From the NCBI GenBank assembly GCA_036571765.1, contig BROE01000010.1:9619101-9683100 (forward strand): DNA of 64,000 bases. Reading direction: 5' to 3'. The notes under the pieces were generated by a model that saw only the letters and a program-made list of their open reading frames with translations, was not told where the DNA came from and searched no databases. This document shows, piece after piece, positions 61,359 to 64,000 of the stretch (position 1 is the first letter of the stretch; the number at the start of each line of letters is the position of its first letter). The position numbers were made by a program, and so were the translations under genes. This DNA is from Plecoglossus altivelis. Its lineage: Eukaryota > Chordata > Actinopteri > Osmeriformes > Plecoglossidae.

Positions 61359-61437
61359 TGATTGTCTCTCTCTGTCTGTCTGTCTCTGTCTGTCTCTGTG
61401 TCTTTCTGTCTCTCGCTCTCTCTCACTCACTCTCTCT
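61246..61437. repeat. CT/GT microsatellite with 10-bp period
   Basis: TCTGTCTCTC repeats six times (61251-61310), then passes into a pure TC run to about 61344, then mixed TCTG/TCTC units. Long Ser/Leu and Arg/Glu frames over it are repeat artefacts. Confidence 0.95.
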
Positions 61438-64000
61438 TTGATGTCTCTTTCAGTGCAGACTACATACACTCTTCTTATTACAACTGGGACAATTGTCATA
61501 TGAAATATTATGACAAGCTTTTTCAAAATCAATCATGTCAAGACTTTTAATGAAACGAGGTACTATCCCAAGACATTTTTCATGTCTCACCATGCTCGAT
61601 CATTGTGAGGTCTTGTCAGTCTCCCCTTTCTTTTGTGGCATGACTATTTCCAACAATGACAGGTTTTAGGAGAGTAACCTTCAAGACTGAATAGCAAACA
61701 TAGAGCCCAGGTTGTGACGTGTTAATAGATGTTTGCTTGTAGACTGTTAAATCAGTAGGCATCCCACTGAGAGACAGATCAAAGCATGCAGCGATGTGTT
61801 CAAGCTAAACTAAGTAACCAATAGTCAATCTGGCTTGCCAAACAAACAGCACAGAGGACAGACAAGCAGCCAAGGGCACATCCTTCATGCACACTCATTA
61901 ATAGGCAGTGGGAGGTTATGTGTGCATGTGTGTTTATGCTTGTCATGTGCAGGTAGGCATGTGTTTTTGTGTGTGATTGTATGAGGAGGGGGGAGGGGGC
62001 ATAACTTCTCAAACATTGCTTAGTCATGCTTGAGCATTTCTTTATTCAGAAAAAGTACACAATTATAAACCTAATTACATTGCGTCCTGTAAAATCTGCA
62101 CATCTGATAAGGCTGTGATGTTGTGAAAAGATTGTGAGGTTGTGAAAAGATTGTATCTCTATGTATCAAAGGCAACTTCCTTATCTTCTTTATTAATCAT
62201 TATTCAATATTCTGTTGACTATAATCATTTCATGAGTACATACAACAGGGATTAACAATGTTTTAATTTCAGTTACATCATTTCAGTATTTCAGTTCATT
62301 TTAGAAGCTCAGATTACACCAAAAGACACTACTAATTTGTTATTGTCGAAGGCTACTGACAGTAGCAAGCTGGTCAGAATAGGTGATGAAACATGAATGA
62401 AACCATGCTGGTGATGAGGTGTACAGTAGCAGAACAGAATGTACACTACATAGAGGAATTGCAACATGGTTTTTGTCCACCTGAACTTCCTGAATATATA
62501 ACATTGCTGAATACATTCAAGAATCTTAAGAGGAGCGATGCTTTGAATACAACTATAAGACACCTTTTGAAAACAAATGACTGAAAGAAAAGGTCCAGAA
62601 CTTAATGCTGAGTGTATGTGAGCAGGCTTTTATGGCATGCACATTTTCAGACAATGTGTGCGCGTTGGTTTGTTTCTGGTGCTTTAGATTTGAAAGGTTT
62701 ACGCTCTGAACACCTAAAACCACTTGAATTGTGGTGTCCATAAGAGACCAAAACAATGCAGTTTAAAGTGAGCAAAATGTTCATGTAATAGTTTTTTGGT
62801 TCCTCCTCTGAGTCATTTTCATTTCAACCAGATGCTATTCATGCATCGGTATTTGAAATGTATCCAAAATGTTCATTCTCTATCATGTTCATTGCTGACA
62901 ATGAGTGGACTGTCTTGGTCTATAATCACAGTGAATGCATGACTCAATCGTATGCTATCATTGCATTTAATAATCTATCAACAAGTACACAATTCCATTC
63001 TCCCTAGTATTAAATACCATGTGAGACTAAATTACAATATACAGAAAAAAACATCTTTGTGGAGAAAGGAAGTTACTCAGAGCCAAATATTCTCAGCTAG
63101 CCATCTCTAAACACATACAACAAGCATCGATGGTTTTGCTTCCCAAGATTTTCTTAGCTGTTTTCCAAATAATAGCTAGCTGAAATCAGTAAGCTACCTG
63201 GTATACATCAGACTCGCATCTGTCTGTGAAGACGCGCACGTCTCAAGGACACCTTAGTAAATATTTTGAGTCCTCTGCACATTAGTCACTCGGAGAAAAA
63301 TAGTGGGCCTTGCTAATCCTTGGCCAACAGTGAGCACTAAACTTTCCCATTTAGAATTTCAAAGTCCTGTCGAGCAGCTAATAAGATCTTTGCCCTTGGC
63401 GTTCATATCCCCTGCAGTGACTTCGGAGGGAAAACACATGCCACTTCAGCTTCGCCCAGCTTCCTCCAGATGTGTTTGCCAGAGAGGGATAGGTAAACAG
63501 GCAAGAGGTTCGGAAAAAAACAAAACGGATAATTAAGAGGAGCCGCGTAGGTTGCCCTTGAGTTAGCATACAGTAGGAACGAGGATTCATGCAGAGATTA
63601 GGCATGATGGTAGAGGCTAAGGTTCAATTGTAGCTTGCGCCTTTTCCTGAATGTCATCTCGCTTTAAAAAAAATCTCTTATCAAATATAACCTATACATG
63701 TACAGTTCTCGTGCAGTAATATAAAAATAAATATGTGGCACAAAAGTACAGTGTTTATAGCATATGTTCCCTGGAGACAGTCCTTATGGTCAGGGAAAAC
63801 TTTGTGGGTGGTATGTACACAAATAGATGAGTCAAGTGCAGACTGTAAATCAATACTGCAATTGGCAGAGAAGCACTTCCTCTTGATCCATTGATGTGTG
63901 ATTTTGCAAGGGTAATCAACTAAATGTCCTTGATTGACTGCCAATCCATTTGCACACATCTGTACATATGCTACATGCTATCACACTCAAAGATTCATCC
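61438..64000. other. Gene-free DNA, end of window
   Basis: Contents are a 19-bp tandem duplication at 62117-62154, a GT-rich stretch near 61916-61975 followed by a GGAGGGGGGAGGGGG patch, and an enhancer-like patch around 63290-63560. No coding region is supported. Confidence 0.55.
62117..62154. repeat. 19-bp tandem duplication
   Basis: Two copies of TGATGTTGTGAAAAGATTG, the second with one change (TGAGG...), lie head to tail. Confidence 0.8.

Noticed and set aside
61151..61532. Long Ser/Leu and Arg/Glu frames on both strands
   Set aside because: They are translations of the CT/GT microsatellite.
1..64000. tRNA, rRNA, CRISPR and transposase genes
   Set aside because: I looked for tRNA box sequences, regularly spaced repeats and recombinase or reverse-transcriptase motifs and saw none.

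Overview
The window looks like a large gene-poor stretch of a vertebrate genome, most likely a ray-finned fish. It has about 40% GC, many CA/TG, GA/CT and AT microsatellites and long homopolymers, no bacterial-style packed genes, and one unmistakable vertebrate neuronal gene. That gene is slitrk1, a single uninterrupted 697-codon reading frame on the minus strand at 57568-59661. The protein is almost the length of mammalian SLITRK1 (696 residues). It shares the same start, two leucine-rich-repeat blocks, one membrane segment and the short tail typical of SLITRK1. Differences from mammals in the second repeat block and the last residues suggest a fish, but I cannot name a species.

Layout: 1-55.7 kb is a gene desert downstream of slitrk1 (slitrk1 is transcribed towards lower coordinates). 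55.7-57.57 kb is the probable slitrk1 3' UTR, 57.57-59.66 kb the coding sequence, and 59.66 to about 60.5 kb the probable 5' UTR and promoter, with a possible TATA box at 60530-60537. 60.5-64 kb is again non-coding and carries a long CT/GT microsatellite. I recognise no transposase, reverse transcriptase, tRNA, rRNA or CRISPR array.

The desert holds mostly simple repeats, several perfect palindromes or hairpins built around transcription-factor sites (AP-1, octamer, MEF2, RFX X-box), and blocks that look like conserved regulatory DNA (best candidate 47960-48190). A set of minus-strand exon-like segments between 22.6 and 30.4 kb has good splice signals and partly compatible reading phases. It may be an unannotated spliced gene or a set of pseudo-exons, and sequence alone cannot decide. 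SLITRK genes in vertebrates usually sit in deserts rich in distant enhancers, so a reasonable reading is one synaptic adhesion gene plus its regulatory landscape.
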